Assembly (NCBI GenBank): GCA_017599285.1
Contig: JAGFXX010000001.1
Span: forward strand, 992,001 to 1,056,000
Length of the DNA: 64,000 bases
Reading direction: 5' to 3'
Origin: Cereibacter azotoformans
GTDB taxonomy: Bacteria > Pseudomonadota > Alphaproteobacteria > Rhodobacterales > Rhodobacteraceae
The translations under genes and the position numbers were made by a program. Numbering within the stretch: the first letter of the stretch is position 1; each line of letters opens with the position of its first letter. Below, in pieces: positions 9,338 to 18,193 of the stretch. The notes beneath the pieces are model-generated. The model was not told the DNA's origin and ran no database searches. It saw only the letters and a list, made by a program, of their open reading frames with translations.

Positions 9338-9355
9338 ATCGAAGCGCACCATAAC

Positions 9356-9371
9356 CTGACCAACCGGTCAA
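9356..9371. promoter_or_regulatory. RutR-like operator 2 (carbamoylase/tetR intergenic)
   Basis: CTGACCAACCGGTCAA with a perfect TGACC-N4-GGTCA dyad. It sits 17 bases before the ATG of the first TetR gene, where bound repressor would block both its own start region and the divergent catabolic operon. Confidence 0.65.
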
Positions 9372-9387
9372 TGAATATCTCGGAGCC

Positions 9388-10020
9388 ATGCCCGAAACCG
9401 CCCGTCCCTCGAAACGCGAGGAAACCCGCCGCGAGACCGAGCGGGCGATCCTGATCGCCGCCGAAAAAGTCTTTGCCGAGGCCGGGTTTGGTGGCGCGAC
9501 CATGCAGCTCATCGCCGATATGGCGGGGCTGCCGAAGGCCAATCTGCACTATTACTTCCCCACCAAGGAGGCGCTCTACCGACGCGTCGTCGAAGATATC
9601 TTCGAGATCTGGCTCCGGGCGGCAGAGGCCCTTGATACGGCGGATTGCCCCGTGCGGGGCATCGGTGCCTATATCGACGCCAAGATGGAAATCTCGCGCC
9701 GCCATCCGTTCGGCTCGAAGGTCTGGGCCTCCGAGGTGATGCACGGCGCGCCGGTGATCCAGGACTACCTCGAGACCACGTTGCGCGAATGGACCGAAGG
9801 CCGCGCGCAGGCGATCCGCCGCTGGATCGCGGACGGGCGGATGCGGCCGGTCGATCCCCACCACCTGCTCTATATGCTCTGGGCCACGACCCAGCATTAC
9901 GCGGACTTCGGGCATCAGATCGAGACCCTGAACGACGGGCGCCCCCTGTCGGACGAGGAGTGGGCCGCCGCCACCGAGAGCGTCAAGGAGATCATCCTGC
10001 GCGGCATCGGCGCGATCTGA
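9388..10020 (+). CDS. TetR-family regulator, RutR-like (first copy)
   Basis: 210-residue TetR repressor. The HTH is around residues 20-60 (FAEAGFGGATMQLIADMAGLPKANLHYYFPTK). The C-terminal half resembles the RutR/YcdC ligand domain, including SRRHPFGSKVWASEVMHGAP and LWATTQHYADFGHQ. E. coli RutR senses uracil and thymine. The palindromes at 9322-9371 and 10103-10118 match RutR half-sites and flank this gene. It shares its tail motif (TQHYADF) with the next gene, so the pair are paralogues. Separate effectors, such as uracil versus thymine or dihydro-forms, are possible but not shown. Confidence 0.88.
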   Translation: MPETARPSKREETRRETERAILIAAEKVFAEAGFGGATMQLIADMAGLPKANLHYYFPTKEALYRRVVEDIFEIWLRAAEALDTADCPVRGIGAYIDAKMEISRRHPFGSKVWASEVMHGAPVIQDYLETTLREWTEGRAQAIRRWIADGRMRPVDPHHLLYMLWATTQHYADFGHQIETLNDGRPLSDEEWAAATESVKEIILRGIGAI

Positions 10021-10102
10021 CGGCCTCGGCGCGCCGCCCGCGCCGTGTGGCGTCGCGATCATGCCACAGGTGCCCTGCGGATCTTCCGGCCGGGATGGAG
10101 AT

Positions 10103-10118
10103 TTGACCAAACGGTCAA
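10103..10118. promoter_or_regulatory. RutR-like operator 3 (upstream of second tetR)
   Basis: TTGACCAAACGGTCAA: a 16-mer with six perfectly paired positions on each side of a 4-bp centre. It differs from the published E. coli RutR consensus at one defined base. It lies between the two TetR genes, about 40-80 bases before the second start, so it probably gives autoregulation or cross-regulation. Confidence 0.72.
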
Positions 10119-10156
10119 GGCCGGACTAGGATCCCGGCGAGAAGGAGTGCGCCCCC

Positions 10157-10189
10157 ATGTCCCCTGCCCGCCGAGACCCCCGCCCATGA
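10157..10189 (+). CDS. possible 10-codon leader peptide
   Basis: An AAGGAG ribosome site (10142-10147) is correctly spaced for the ATG at 10157, not for the TetR start at 10186. The small frame reads MSPARRDPRP and its stop overlaps the TetR ATG as ATGA. It may therefore feed ribosomes onto the regulator by translational coupling. It is too short to prove from one sequence. Confidence 0.35.
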   Translation: MSPARRDPRP

Positions 10190-10797
10190 CCAGCCCGCGG
10201 CAGACGCGCATCCAGCGGCGCAACTCCGAGGCGATCTTCGAGGCCGCGCTGGAGGTCTTTTCGGCCCACGGGTTCCGCGGGGCCACGCTCGACCAGATCG
10301 CCGAGGCCGCCGGCCTGTCGAAGCCGAACCTGCTCTATTACTTTCCGTCGAAGGAGGCGATCCATGTGGCCCTGCTGTCGCGGCTGCTCGCGACCTGGCT
10401 TGATCCGCTGAAGGCGATGAACCCCGCGGGCGACCCGGTGGCCGAGATCCTCGGCTATGTCCGGCGCAAGCTGGAGCTGTCGCGCGACTTTCCGCGCGAG
10501 AGCCGGCTGTTTGCCAACGAGATCCTGCAGGGCGCGCCGCGAATGCGCGCCGTGATCGAGACGGACCTCAAGGAACTGGTGGCGGACAAGGCCGCCGTCC
10601 TGACCCGCTGGATGGACGAGGGGCGGATCGCGCGCCTGCATCCGGTGCATCTGATCTTCTCGATCTGGGCCATGACGCAGCATTACGCCGATTTCGAGGT
10701 GCAGGTGCGGGCGGTGCTGGGAGAGGGCGAGCCCGACCCCTTCCCCGAGGCCGGGCTCTATCTCGAGACGCTGTTCAGGCGCCTTCTGGCCGTCTGA
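10186..10797 (+). CDS. TetR-family regulator, RutR-like (second copy)
   Basis: 203-residue TetR regulator with HTH at about residues 18-55 (FSAHGFRGATLDQIAEAAGLSKPNLLYYFPSK). Its RutR/YcdC-like C-terminal domain contains SRDFPRESRLFANEILQGAP and IWAMTQHYADFEVQV. The ATG at 10186 lacks its own good ribosome site but overlaps the stop of a short upstream frame that has one. An upstream in-frame GTG at 10147 would overlap that ribosome site and is less likely. It converges with preA. Two RutR-type regulators in one locus is unusual. Confidence 0.87.
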   Translation: MTSPRQTRIQRRNSEAIFEAALEVFSAHGFRGATLDQIAEAAGLSKPNLLYYFPSKEAIHVALLSRLLATWLDPLKAMNPAGDPVAEILGYVRRKLELSRDFPRESRLFANEILQGAPRMRAVIETDLKELVADKAAVLTRWMDEGRIARLHPVHLIFSIWAMTQHYADFEVQVRAVLGEGEPDPFPEAGLYLETLFRRLLAV

Positions 10798-10809
10798 GGC
10801 CGGCGCCGG

Positions 10810-12114
10810 TCACTCGGCCGCTTCGCGCACCGACGGGTTGTTCGGATGGCTGAGCCAGTTGGCATAATCGCCCACCGTGCGGCCCGTGCGCGGATCGACC
10901 GCGCCTTTCGGCAGTTCCCGCATGGTGATGCAGTTCTCGACCGGGCAGACATCGACGCAGAGGTTGCAGGCCACGCATTCCTCGTCCTTCACGCTGAAGG
11001 TGCGGTCGGGCGACATGGCGATGGCCTGATGGCTCGTGTCCTCGCAGGCGGCGTAGCAGCGGCCGCACTTGATGCAGAGGTCCTGGTCGATCTGGGCCTT
11101 GGTGACGTAGTTGAGGTTCAGATACTGCCAGTCGGTGACGTTGGGCACCGCACGTCCCACCAGATCCGCGGTCGTCTCGAACCCCTTGGCGTCCATGTAG
11201 TCCGAGAGGCCCGAGATCATCTCCTCCACGATGCGGAAGCCGTAGGTCATCACCGCGGTGCAGACCTGCACGTTGCCCGCGCCGAGCAGCATGAACTCCA
11301 CCGCGTCGCGCCAGGTGGTGACGCCGCCGATGCCCGAGATCGGCAGCCCGTGCGTCTCGGGGTTGCGGGCGATCTCGGCCACCATGTTCAGCGCGATGGG
11401 CTTCACCGCGGGGCCGCAATAGCCGCCGTGGGTGCCCTTGCCGTCGATCATGGGCATCGGCGCGAAGGCGTCGATATCCACGCCGGTGATCGAGTTGATC
11501 GTGTTGATCAGGCTGACCGCGTCCGCCCCGCCCCGCTTCGCGGCCTCGGCGGGCTTGCGGATGTCGGTGACGTTGGGCGTGAGTTTCACGATGCAGGGCA
11601 TGCGCGAGTGCGTCTTCACCCAGCGCGTGACCATCTCGATATATTCCGGCACCTGCCCCACGGCCGAGCCCATGCCGCGCTCGGCCATGCCGTGCGGGCA
11701 GCCGAAGTTCAGCTCGACCCCGTCGGCCTCGGTGTCCTCGATCCGGGCGAGGATGTCCTTCCACGAGTCCTCGTCGCAGGGAACCATCAGCGAGATCACC
11801 AGCGCCCGGTCGGGATAGTCGCGCTTGACCGACTTGATCTCGCGCAGGTTCACCTCGAGCGGCCGGTCGGTGATGAGTTCGATGTTGTTCAGGCCCAGAA
11901 GCCGCCGGTCGGCGCCCCAGATCGCGCCGTAGCGGGGGCCGTTCACGTTGACGACCGGCGGGCCTTCGCTGCCCAGCGTCTTCCAGACCACACCGCCCCA
12001 GCCGGCCTCGAAGGCGCGGCGGACGTTGTATTCCTTGTCGGTGGGCGGCGCCGAGGCCAGCCAGAACGGGTTGGGCGACCGGATTCCGATGAAGTCGGAC
12101 TGAAGATTGGCCAT
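10810..12114 (-). CDS. preA: NAD-dependent dihydropyrimidine dehydrogenase, subunit PreA
   Basis: 434-residue catalytic subunit that reduces uracil/thymine to the dihydro form. Residues 1 to about 310 form the FMN TIM-barrel shared with class 1 dihydroorotate dehydrogenase (SDFIGIRSPNPFWLASAPPTDK, NFGCPHGMAERGMGSAVGQ). The C-terminal tail carries two 4Fe-4S clusters (CIKCGRCYAAC and CVACNLCVDVCPVENC). The partner electron-input subunit PreT is encoded upstream on the same strand, with a DedA gene in between. Confidence 0.95.
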   Translation of the reverse strand: MANLQSDFIGIRSPNPFWLASAPPTDKEYNVRRAFEAGWGGVVWKTLGSEGPPVVNVNGPRYGAIWGADRRLLGLNNIELITDRPLEVNLREIKSVKRDYPDRALVISLMVPCDEDSWKDILARIEDTEADGVELNFGCPHGMAERGMGSAVGQVPEYIEMVTRWVKTHSRMPCIVKLTPNVTDIRKPAEAAKRGGADAVSLINTINSITGVDIDAFAPMPMIDGKGTHGGYCGPAVKPIALNMVAEIARNPETHGLPISGIGGVTTWRDAVEFMLLGAGNVQVCTAVMTYGFRIVEEMISGLSDYMDAKGFETTADLVGRAVPNVTDWQYLNLNYVTKAQIDQDLCIKCGRCYAACEDTSHQAIAMSPDRTFSVKDEECVACNLCVDVCPVENCITMRELPKGAVDPRTGRTVGDYANWLSHPNNPSVREAAE

Positions 12115-12186
12115 GGGATGCTCCTCAGAAACGGGGAACGGGCCGCGGTGCGGCCTGAACGGGTGCCATGGAACGGGCGGAAAGGG

Positions 12187-12726
12187 TCAGCCGCCCGTGA
12201 CGAGGTTCCAGAGATAGCCCAGGACGTTGCCGCCGATCTCGCCGGACTTGGGCGTGGCCCAGGCCCAGGCGATGCAGCCCAGGATGTTGACCGGCGCGAA
12301 TTTCCAGACGCTCAGGCGCGAGACACCGGCCAGCACGAAGACCACCGCCCGCAGCGGGCCGAAGAAATGGCCGATGAGCACCGCCAGCGTGCCCCACCGC
12401 GCGAAGGCGTCGGTCCCGCGATGGATCAGCGCGCGATGGTCGCGCATCGGCGGCATCTCCAGCGCCCGGGGCCCGAAGCGCCAGCCGAGCCAGAAGGAGA
12501 AGAACGACCCCAGCATGGCGCCGATGCTCGCCCCGATCCAGATCGGCGTGAAGTCGAGGCCCCCGGTCGCGACCAGCGCCCCCACCCCGAACAGGATCGC
12601 GGTGGAGGGGATGAGGATCGACAGGAAGGCCGTCGTCTCTGCCGCTGCGAAGATCATCGCGATCCAGAGCGCCCAGTCGCTGTTGTCGCGGATGAAGCCC
12701 ACGATCGTCTCGACGATGCCGTCCAT
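12187..12726 (-). CDS. DedA/VTT-family inner-membrane protein
   Basis: 179-residue membrane protein of the DedA (SNARE-associated/VTT) family. The re-entrant-loop block is ETTAFLSILIPSTAILFGVGAL near residue 30. The conserved arginine block is FGPLRAVVFVLAGVSRL near 125, with two further helices at the C-terminus. Other DedA proteins act in lipid carrier recycling and membrane homeostasis. It is inserted between preT and preA on the same strand, with gaps of about 60-70 bp, so it is probably co-transcribed. No functional link to pyrimidine breakdown is known to me. Confidence 0.85.
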   Translation of the reverse strand: MDGIVETIVGFIRDNSDWALWIAMIFAAAETTAFLSILIPSTAILFGVGALVATGGLDFTPIWIGASIGAMLGSFFSFWLGWRFGPRALEMPPMRDHRALIHRGTDAFARWGTLAVLIGHFFGPLRAVVFVLAGVSRLSVWKFAPVNILGCIAWAWATPKSGEIGGNVLGYLWNLVTGG

Positions 12727-12789
12727 CCGCCTCTCCGCTTCTGACCGGCCGAAGGCCTAACCCGAAGCCCTGATGCTTGCAAGGCGCGC

Positions 12790-14127
12790 TCATGACCCGA
12801 CCAGCTCGGCATGGATGTCCATGGCCGCGTCCCGGCCCTGCGCCACCGCGGTCACGGTGAGATCCTCGCCGCCCGTGGCGCAGTCGCCGCCCGCCCAGAC
12901 GCCCTCGAGGCTCGTCCGCCCCGCGGCATCCACCGCGATCTTGCCGCCCTGAAGCGCGATCCCCTCGGGCACCTCGCCCAGCGTCTGGCCGATCGCCTTG
13001 AAGAGCTGGTCCGCCTTCAGCCGGAAGGTCTCGGACAGAAGCTTCAGCCCGCCGGGCCCGTCCTCGGTGTAGGCGAACTCCACCTCGCGCACCGCGCCGT
13101 TGCCATGCACCTTCACCGGCGCCGCGTTGCAGATGATGCGGACACCGTGGGAGGTGGCATGATCCTGTTCGTGGCGCGAGGCGCTCATCCTCTCCTGCCC
13201 GCGGCGATAGACGATGGTGACCGTCTCGGCCCCCAGCAGCTTCGACTGCACCGCCGCGTCGATGGCGGTCATGCCGCCGCCGATCACCACCACGTCGCGC
13301 CCGATGGGCAGGGCCGAGAGATCCTCGGCCTGGCGCAGCGCCGCGATGAAATCCACCGCCGGATGGACATTGTCGCGCTCCTCGCCCTCGGCCCGGAGCG
13401 CATTGACGCCCGAGAGCCCCATGCCGAGGAACACCGCGTCGAACCCGGCCCGCAGCCCCTCGAGGGTGATGTCGCGCCCGAGCGCCTGCCCGGTTCGGAG
13501 CGTGATTCCCCCGATCATCAGCAGCCAGTCCACCTCGGCCTGCGCGAAGTTGCCCGGCGTCTTGTAGCTGGCGATGCCATATTCGTTCAGGCCGCCGGGC
13601 TTGGGATGCGCGTCGAAGATCGTGACCTCATGGCCCAGCATCGCCAGCCGGTGCGCGGCGGCAAGACCCGCCGGCCCCGCGCCCACCACCGCAACCCGCT
13701 TGCCCGTGGGCGCGGCGCGCTGGAAGGGATGGACGTTCTTCGCCATCAGCGTGTCGGTGGCGTGGCGCTGGAGACGGGCGATCTCGACCGGCTTGCCCTC
13801 GGCCACCTCGCGCACGCAGACCTCCTCGCAGAGCTGCTCGGTCGGGCAGACGCGGGCGCACATGCCGCCCAGGATGTTCTGGTTGAAGATCGTCCGCGCC
13901 GCGGCCTCGGGCGTGCCGGTCGCGATCTGGCGGATGAAGAGCGGAATGTCGATCGCCGTCGGACAGGCGGTCACGCAGGGCGCGTCGTGGCAGAAGTAGC
14001 ATCGGTCCGCCGCCACCTTCGCCTCGTGGCGGTCGAGCGGCGGCTCCACATCGGCGAAGTTCCGACAGTAGGCTTCCGCTGGCAGACGCCCCGGCACGAC
14101 GCCGGGCGTAAGCTGGCTCATGGTCAA
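12790..14127 (-). CDS. preT: NAD-dependent dihydropyrimidine dehydrogenase, subunit PreT
   Basis: 445-residue flavoprotein that passes NAD(P)H electrons to PreA. The N-terminal Fe-S region has CYFCHDAPCVTACP and CARVCPTEQLCEEVC. FAD binding is at VVGAGPAGLAAA (about residue 150) and NADH binding at VIGGGMTAIDAAV (about 285). The gene may start at TTG 14127, which is 7 nt from a GGGGAGGG ribosome site, or at ATG 14121, which is 13 nt away; spacing favours TTG. A RutR-like palindrome lies about 60 bases upstream. Confidence 0.92.
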   Translation of the reverse strand: MTMSQLTPGVVPGRLPAEAYCRNFADVEPPLDRHEAKVAADRCYFCHDAPCVTACPTAIDIPLFIRQIATGTPEAAARTIFNQNILGGMCARVCPTEQLCEEVCVREVAEGKPVEIARLQRHATDTLMAKNVHPFQRAAPTGKRVAVVGAGPAGLAAAHRLAMLGHEVTIFDAHPKPGGLNEYGIASYKTPGNFAQAEVDWLLMIGGITLRTGQALGRDITLEGLRAGFDAVFLGMGLSGVNALRAEGEERDNVHPAVDFIAALRQAEDLSALPIGRDVVVIGGGMTAIDAAVQSKLLGAETVTIVYRRGQERMSASRHEQDHATSHGVRIICNAAPVKVHGNGAVREVEFAYTEDGPGGLKLLSETFRLKADQLFKAIGQTLGEVPEGIALQGGKIAVDAAGRTSLEGVWAGGDCATGGEDLTVTAVAQGRDAAMDIHAELVGS

Positions 14128-14184
14128 GGTCGCACCCTCCCCTGGGTTGTTGTTTGTGGAGCAAGGCTGACACGGCTCTTATTT

Positions 14185-14200
14185 TTTACCAAACGATAAA
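14185..14200. promoter_or_regulatory. degenerate RutR-like operator upstream of preT
   Basis: TTTACCAAACGATAAA: same centre (ACCAAACG) as the strong site at 10103, with outer TTTA/TAAA arms that are self-complementary. Thirteen of 16 bases match that site. It lies in the preT-accB divergent gap in an unusually AT-rich patch, where a preT promoter is expected. Confidence 0.45.
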
Positions 14201-14397
14201 TAATGCGGGGCGCCGCCCGACCGTCCGGCCGCGCGGGGAACCGCCGCGGACGCCCGAAAAAGCGGCACGGCCCCGCCTTCTCGCGACGAACTGGCGCTTT
14301 TCTCCTCCGCGCCCATTGCGTATAAGCCTGCGAAACCGCGCGCCGGTCAGGGCCGCGGGCCCTTCCCCATCCGGCAGCAAGCCAATCCGAGGACGTC

Positions 14398-14889
14398 ATG
14401 AGCAAGAACAACACCGAGGCCGATGTCGCCTTCATCCAGGCCCTTGCCGAACTGCTGAACAGCAACGAGCTGACGGAACTCTCGGTGAAGCGGGAATATG
14501 GCGAGGATGACAGCCTCGAGGTTCGGGTGGTCAAGCAGGCCAACATCGTGACGACGCAGGTGGCGGCGGCTCCGATGATGGCCGCCCCCATGGCCGCCCC
14601 GATGATGTCCTCGGCGCCCGCCGCATCGCCCGCCATCGAGGATCCGGCCCAGCATCCGGGCGCCGTCACCTCGCCGATGGTGGGCACCGCCTATCTCGCG
14701 CCCGAGCCGGGCGCCACGCCCTTCGTCACCGTCGGCGCCACCGTGGCTGAGGGCCAGACGGTCCTGATCATCGAGGCGATGAAGACCATGAACCACATTC
14801 CGGCGCCGCGGGCGGGCACGGTCAAGCGCGTTCTCGTGTCGGACGGCACGGCCGTCGAATACGGCGCGCCCCTCATGATCATCGAGTGA
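14398..14889 (+). CDS. accB: biotin carboxyl carrier protein of acetyl-CoA carboxylase
   Basis: 163-residue BCCP. An N-terminal helical segment is followed by an Ala/Pro/Met-rich linker (about residues 56-85) and the biotinyl domain. The biotin attachment motif is EAMKTMNH with Lys129; the usual position after the Lys is Met, here Thr then Met. It is carried on a two-gene operon with accC, 7 bp downstream. It carries CO2 from biotin carboxylase to the transferase in fatty acid synthesis. Confidence 0.95.
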   Translation: MSKNNTEADVAFIQALAELLNSNELTELSVKREYGEDDSLEVRVVKQANIVTTQVAAAPMMAAPMAAPMMSSAPAASPAIEDPAQHPGAVTSPMVGTAYLAPEPGATPFVTVGATVAEGQTVLIIEAMKTMNHIPAPRAGTVKRVLVSDGTAVEYGAPLMIIE

Positions 14890-14896
14890 GGCGGCG

Positions 14897-16243
14897 ATGT
14901 TCGAGAAGATCCTGATCGCCAACCGCGGCGAGATCGCCTTGCGCGTGATCCGCGCCTGCCAGGAGATGGGGATCAAGTCGGTCGCCGTCCATTCCACCGC
15001 GGATGCCGACGCCATGCACGTCCGCATGGCCGATGAAAGCGTCTGCATCGGCCCGGCCTCGTCGGCGGAAAGCTATCTCAACAAGGCCTCGATCATCTCG
15101 GCCTGCGAGATCACCGGCGCCGAGGCGGTCCATCCCGGCTACGGCTTCCTCTCGGAGAACGCAGCCTTCGCCCAGGCCCTGCAGGACCACGGGATCGAAT
15201 TCATCGGCCCGACCGCGGACCATATCCGCATCATGGGCGACAAGATCACCGCCAAGGACACGATGAAGGCGCTCGGCGTGCCCTGCGTGCCCGGTTCGGA
15301 CGGCGGCGTGCCCGACTACGAGGCGGCGATCACCACGGCCCGTGCGATCGGCTTCCCGGTCATCATCAAGGCCACCGCCGGCGGCGGCGGGCGCGGGATG
15401 AAGGTGGCGCGGAACGAGGAAGAGCTGGAGGTCGCCTTCCGCACCGCCCGCTCCGAAGCCAAGGCCGCCTTCGGCAATGACGAAGTCTATATGGAGAAAT
15501 ACCTCCAGAAGCCGCGGCACATCGAGATCCAGGTCTTTGGCGACGGCAAGGGCCGCGCGGTCCATCTGGGCGAGCGCGACTGCTCGCTGCAGCGCCGCCA
15601 CCAGAAGGTGTTCGAGGAGGCCCCCGGCCCCGTCATCACCCCCGAGATGCGCGCCCGGATCGGCAAGATCTGCGCCGAGGCGGTGGGCCGGATCAACTAC
15701 ATCGGCGCGGGAACGATCGAGTTCCTCTACGAGGACGGCGAGTTCTACTTCATCGAGATGAACACCCGCCTGCAGGTGGAGCATCCGGTGACCGAGGCGA
15801 TCTTCGGCGTCGATCTGGTGCGCGAGCAGATCCGGGTGGCAGCCGGCCTGCCGATGTCCTTCGAGCAGGACGCGCTCGAGATCAACGGCCACGCGATCGA
15901 GGTACGGATCAACGCCGAAAAGCTGCCGAACTTCTCGCCCTGCCCCGGCAAGGTCCGCGTCTTTCACGCGCCCGGCGGCCTCGGCGTGCGGATGGATTCG
16001 GCGCTCTATGGCGGCTATTCGATCCCGCCCTATTACGACAGCCTGATCGGCAAGCTGATCGTGCACGGGCGCGACCGGCCCGAGGCGCTGGCTCGCCTCC
16101 ACCGCGCGCTGGGCGAGCTGATCGTGGACGGAATCGACACGACCGTGCCGCTGTTCCACGCGCTGCTGGCCGAGCCCGACATCCAGCACGGCGATTACAA
16201 CATCCACTGGCTGGAAAAATGGCTGGCCGCCCAGTTCGGCTGA
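14897..16243 (+). CDS. accC: biotin carboxylase subunit of acetyl-CoA carboxylase
   Basis: 448-residue ATP-grasp enzyme that carboxylates biotin on AccB. Visible blocks are the N-terminal [24 protein letters not shown], the glycine-rich ATP loop [13 protein letters not shown] (about 155-167), the catalytic [14 protein letters not shown] and a normal C-terminus. Length matches the family (about 450). It follows accB directly and precedes aat by 19 bp, so the three may share a transcript. Confidence 0.97.
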   Translation: MFEKILIANRGEIALRVIRACQEMGIKSVAVHSTADADAMHVRMADESVCIGPASSAESYLNKASIISACEITGAEAVHPGYGFLSENAAFAQALQDHGIEFIGPTADHIRIMGDKITAKDTMKALGVPCVPGSDGGVPDYEAAITTARAIGFPVIIKATAGGGGRGMKVARNEEELEVAFRTARSEAKAAFGNDEVYMEKYLQKPRHIEIQVFGDGKGRAVHLGERDCSLQRRHQKVFEEAPGPVITPEMRARIGKICAEAVGRINYIGAGTIEFLYEDGEFYFIEMNTRLQVEHPVTEAIFGVDLVREQIRVAAGLPMSFEQDALEINGHAIEVRINAEKLPNFSPCPGKVRVFHAPGGLGVRMDSALYGGYSIPPYYDSLIGKLIVHGRDRPEALARLHRALGELIVDGIDTTVPLFHALLAEPDIQHGDYNIHWLEKWLAAQFG

Positions 16244-16262
16244 TGCCCGGTGCGGGCGGCCC

Positions 16263-16907
16263 ATGACGCCGCCCGCGCTGACACCCCGGCTTCTGCTCCG
16301 CGCCTATGCGCTCGGCATCTTCCCGATGGCCGAGTCGCGCGACGATCCCGAGATCCACTGGGTGGATCCGCGGCGGCGGGGCATCTTCCCCCTCGACGGT
16401 TTCCATATCTCGCGCAGCCTCGCGCGGCGGATCCGCCGAATGGATTGGACGGTCACGGTCAACGAGGATTTCGCCGGCACCGTCCGGGCCTGCGCCGATC
16501 GCGAGGACACCTGGATCAACCCGACCATCTTCCGGCTCTATGTCGGGCTCCATGCCCTCGGACACGCCCATTCGCTGGAAGTGCGTGAGGGCGATGCTCT
16601 GGTCGGCGGGGTCTACGGGGTGACGCTCGGCCGGGCCTTCTTCGGCGAGAGCATGTTCTCGCGGCGCACCGACGCCTCGAAGGTCGCCCTCGCCTTCCTG
16701 ATCGACAGGCTGCGCGCGGGCGGGTTCACGCTCTTTGATACACAGTTCCTGACCCCGCATCTCGCCTCGCTCGGCGCCATCGAGATCCCGCGCGCGGACT
16801 ATCACCGCAGGCTCGGCGAGGCGCTTGCCGGCAAGGCCGAGTTCGCGCCCCCCGGCTACTCGCCGGATCCGGCCTCGGTCGTGCAGCGCAGCAGCCAGAC
16901 GTCGTAG
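16263..16907 (+). CDS. aat: leucyl/phenylalanyl-tRNA--protein transferase
   Basis: 214-residue enzyme that adds Leu or Phe to proteins with N-terminal Arg/Lys, marking them for ClpAP by the N-end rule. Family blocks are [55 protein letters not shown] and [16 protein letters not shown]. It overlaps the end of the convergent DUF2155 gene by about 50 bp. clpX and clpP lie about 1.5-3 kb away. Confidence 0.95.
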   Translation: MTPPALTPRLLLRAYALGIFPMAESRDDPEIHWVDPRRRGIFPLDGFHISRSLARRIRRMDWTVTVNEDFAGTVRACADREDTWINPTIFRLYVGLHALGHAHSLEVREGDALVGGVYGVTLGRAFFGESMFSRRTDASKVALAFLIDRLRAGGFTLFDTQFLTPHLASLGAIEIPRADYHRRLGEALAGKAEFAPPGYSPDPASVVQRSSQTS

Positions 16908-17227
16908 CGCGGATGATCGAGCGACGACAGAGCCGGGCTCGACGCAATCATCCAGCCATCGAAGACGGGTTCCGCCGCACGCGAGTCGCGGATCGTCAGG
17001 TGGGCGAAAGCGTCCGAGGCCGGGTCTCCGGCCGGATAGCGGCACTCGTCCAGTTCGATGGTCAGGTGCCCGCTGACCGCCGACTGGCCGCGCATCAGCT
17101 CGGCATCGGCGGTTTCGCCCGACATCTTGTCGAGCCAGCGCAGCAGCGCCCCGCTGCCCTCGGCCGTGCGGAGATCCTGCGCGAGGGCCGGCGCCGCCAT
17201 CAGCAGAAGCGCCGCCAGGACCCTCAT
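16856..17227 (-). CDS. exported DUF2155 domain protein
   Basis: 123-residue protein with a signal peptide ([17 protein letters not shown]). The compact DUF2155 fold is suggested by [21 protein letters not shown], a conserved [27 protein letters not shown] stretch, and two Cys. The ATG at 17227 overlaps the mlaD stop by ATGA. The family is alphaproteobacterial, function unknown, and commonly sits beside NDUFA12 and MlaD genes. Confidence 0.85.
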   Translation of the reverse strand: MRVLAALLLMAAPALAQDLRTAEGSGALLRWLDKMSGETADAELMRGQSAVSGHLTIELDECRYPAGDPASDAFAHLTIRDSRAAEPVFDGWMIASSPALSSLDHPRYDVWLLRCTTEAGSGE

Positions 17228-17694
17228 CCTTCCTCGCCCTGGATGGCGCTCTCGGCGCCCGAGCCGACGAACTTCATCAGAAGCGAGATCAGGCTGACCG
17301 AGCCCTGGGTGTCCTCGATCTCCTCGCCCGGAGCGAGGTTTTCCAGCGCGCCGCCCGGCATCAGCTCGACGTAGTTGCCGCCGAGGAGCCCCTCGGACGA
17401 GATCAGGATCGCCGAGTCGGTCGGCAGCTCGATCCCCTGCTTCACCGAGATCGTGGCGTCGGCAAAGAAGGTCTGCGGGTTGAGCGCGAGGGCGGTCACC
17501 GTGCCGACCTTGACGCCTGCAAGGCGCACGTCGGTGCCGACCGAGATTCCCTCGGCCGAGCGGAAGCTGGCCGTCAGCGGGTAGGATCCGCTGTCGCGCG
17601 TGATGCCGGCGGTTTGCCCAGCATAGACGAGGAAGCCGATGGCGGCTGCCAGAACCGCCGCTCCGGCCAGGATTTCCGAACGATTCTCGGCCAT
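17224..17694 (-). CDS. mlaD: MlaD-type MCE-domain phospholipid transport protein
   Basis: 156-residue substrate-binding subunit of a retrograde phospholipid ABC system that keeps outer-membrane lipid asymmetry. It has one N-terminal membrane anchor (EILAGAAVLAAAIGFLVYAG), then the MCE domain (YPLTASFRSAEGISVGTDVRLAGVKVG split here, then ISSEGLLGGNYVEL). The ATG at 17694 overlaps the upstream stop by one base (TAATG), so it is chosen over an upstream in-frame Met. mlaE/F genes are not in this window. Confidence 0.88.
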   Translation of the reverse strand: MAENRSEILAGAAVLAAAIGFLVYAGQTAGITRDSGSYPLTASFRSAEGISVGTDVRLAGVKVGTVTALALNPQTFFADATISVKQGIELPTDSAILISSEGLLGGNYVELMPGGALENLAPGEEIEDTQGSVSLISLLMKFVGSGAESAIQGEEG

Positions 17695-18068
17695 TATTCG
17701 GGCTGCCATGCCTCGTAGTCGCGCCGGGCGATCGGCTCGGCGCGCCGGATCGAGCCGGGTGGCGCATAGGCGCCCTCGGTCCCGGTCAGGTTCTCGACGT
17801 GGGGCTTCTCCCAGGGCTTGTGCGCGAGCGGCCGGGCCGTCGGCGGATCTTCCCAGGTTCTGTGCAGCCAGCCGTGCCAGTCCGGGCTGATGCGGCTCGC
17901 CTCGATCTCGCCGTTGTAGATCACCCAGCGCCGCTTGCCGTCCTTCGAGGTGTAGAAGGTGTTGCCCTGCTCATCCTCGCCCACCTTGACGCCTTGCCGC
18001 CAGGTGAAGAACTGGGTGCCGAGGGTCTGGCCGTCCCACCAGGTCACCGCGCGCTTGAGTATCGACAT
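17694..18068 (-). CDS. NADH:ubiquinone oxidoreductase accessory subunit, NDUFA12 family
   Basis: 124-residue homologue of the mitochondrial Complex I subunit NDUFA12 (B17.2), typical of alphaproteobacteria. Landmarks are [40 protein letters not shown], and the [15 protein letters not shown] block. The ATG at 18068 is preferred over an upstream TTG at 18074. It heads a tightly packed group with mlaD and the DUF2155 gene. Confidence 0.92.
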   Translation of the reverse strand: MSILKRAVTWWDGQTLGTQFFTWRQGVKVGEDEQGNTFYTSKDGKRRWVIYNGEIEASRISPDWHGWLHRTWEDPPTARPLAHKPWEKPHVENLTGTEGAYAPPGSIRRAEPIARRDYEAWQPE

Positions 18069-18145
18069 CCGCAAGCCTCCGAAAGCTGTTGCCCCGATAT
18101 GGCAAATGCCGCAGCCGAGGTCCAGCGGGATCGGCGGAAAAGCGA

Positions 18146-18168
18146 AAGGCGGGCACCGGACCCGCCTT
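18146..18168 (-). terminator. terminator of clpX
   Basis: Hairpin with 8-bp arms (AAGGCGGG / CCCGCCTT) and a 7-nt loop, starting about 25 bases after the clpX stop. On the minus strand it is followed by a pyrimidine-rich TCGCTTTTCC tail. Confidence 0.7.
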
Positions 18169-18193
18169 CACATTCTCGTCCGCGGCCGGCTCT

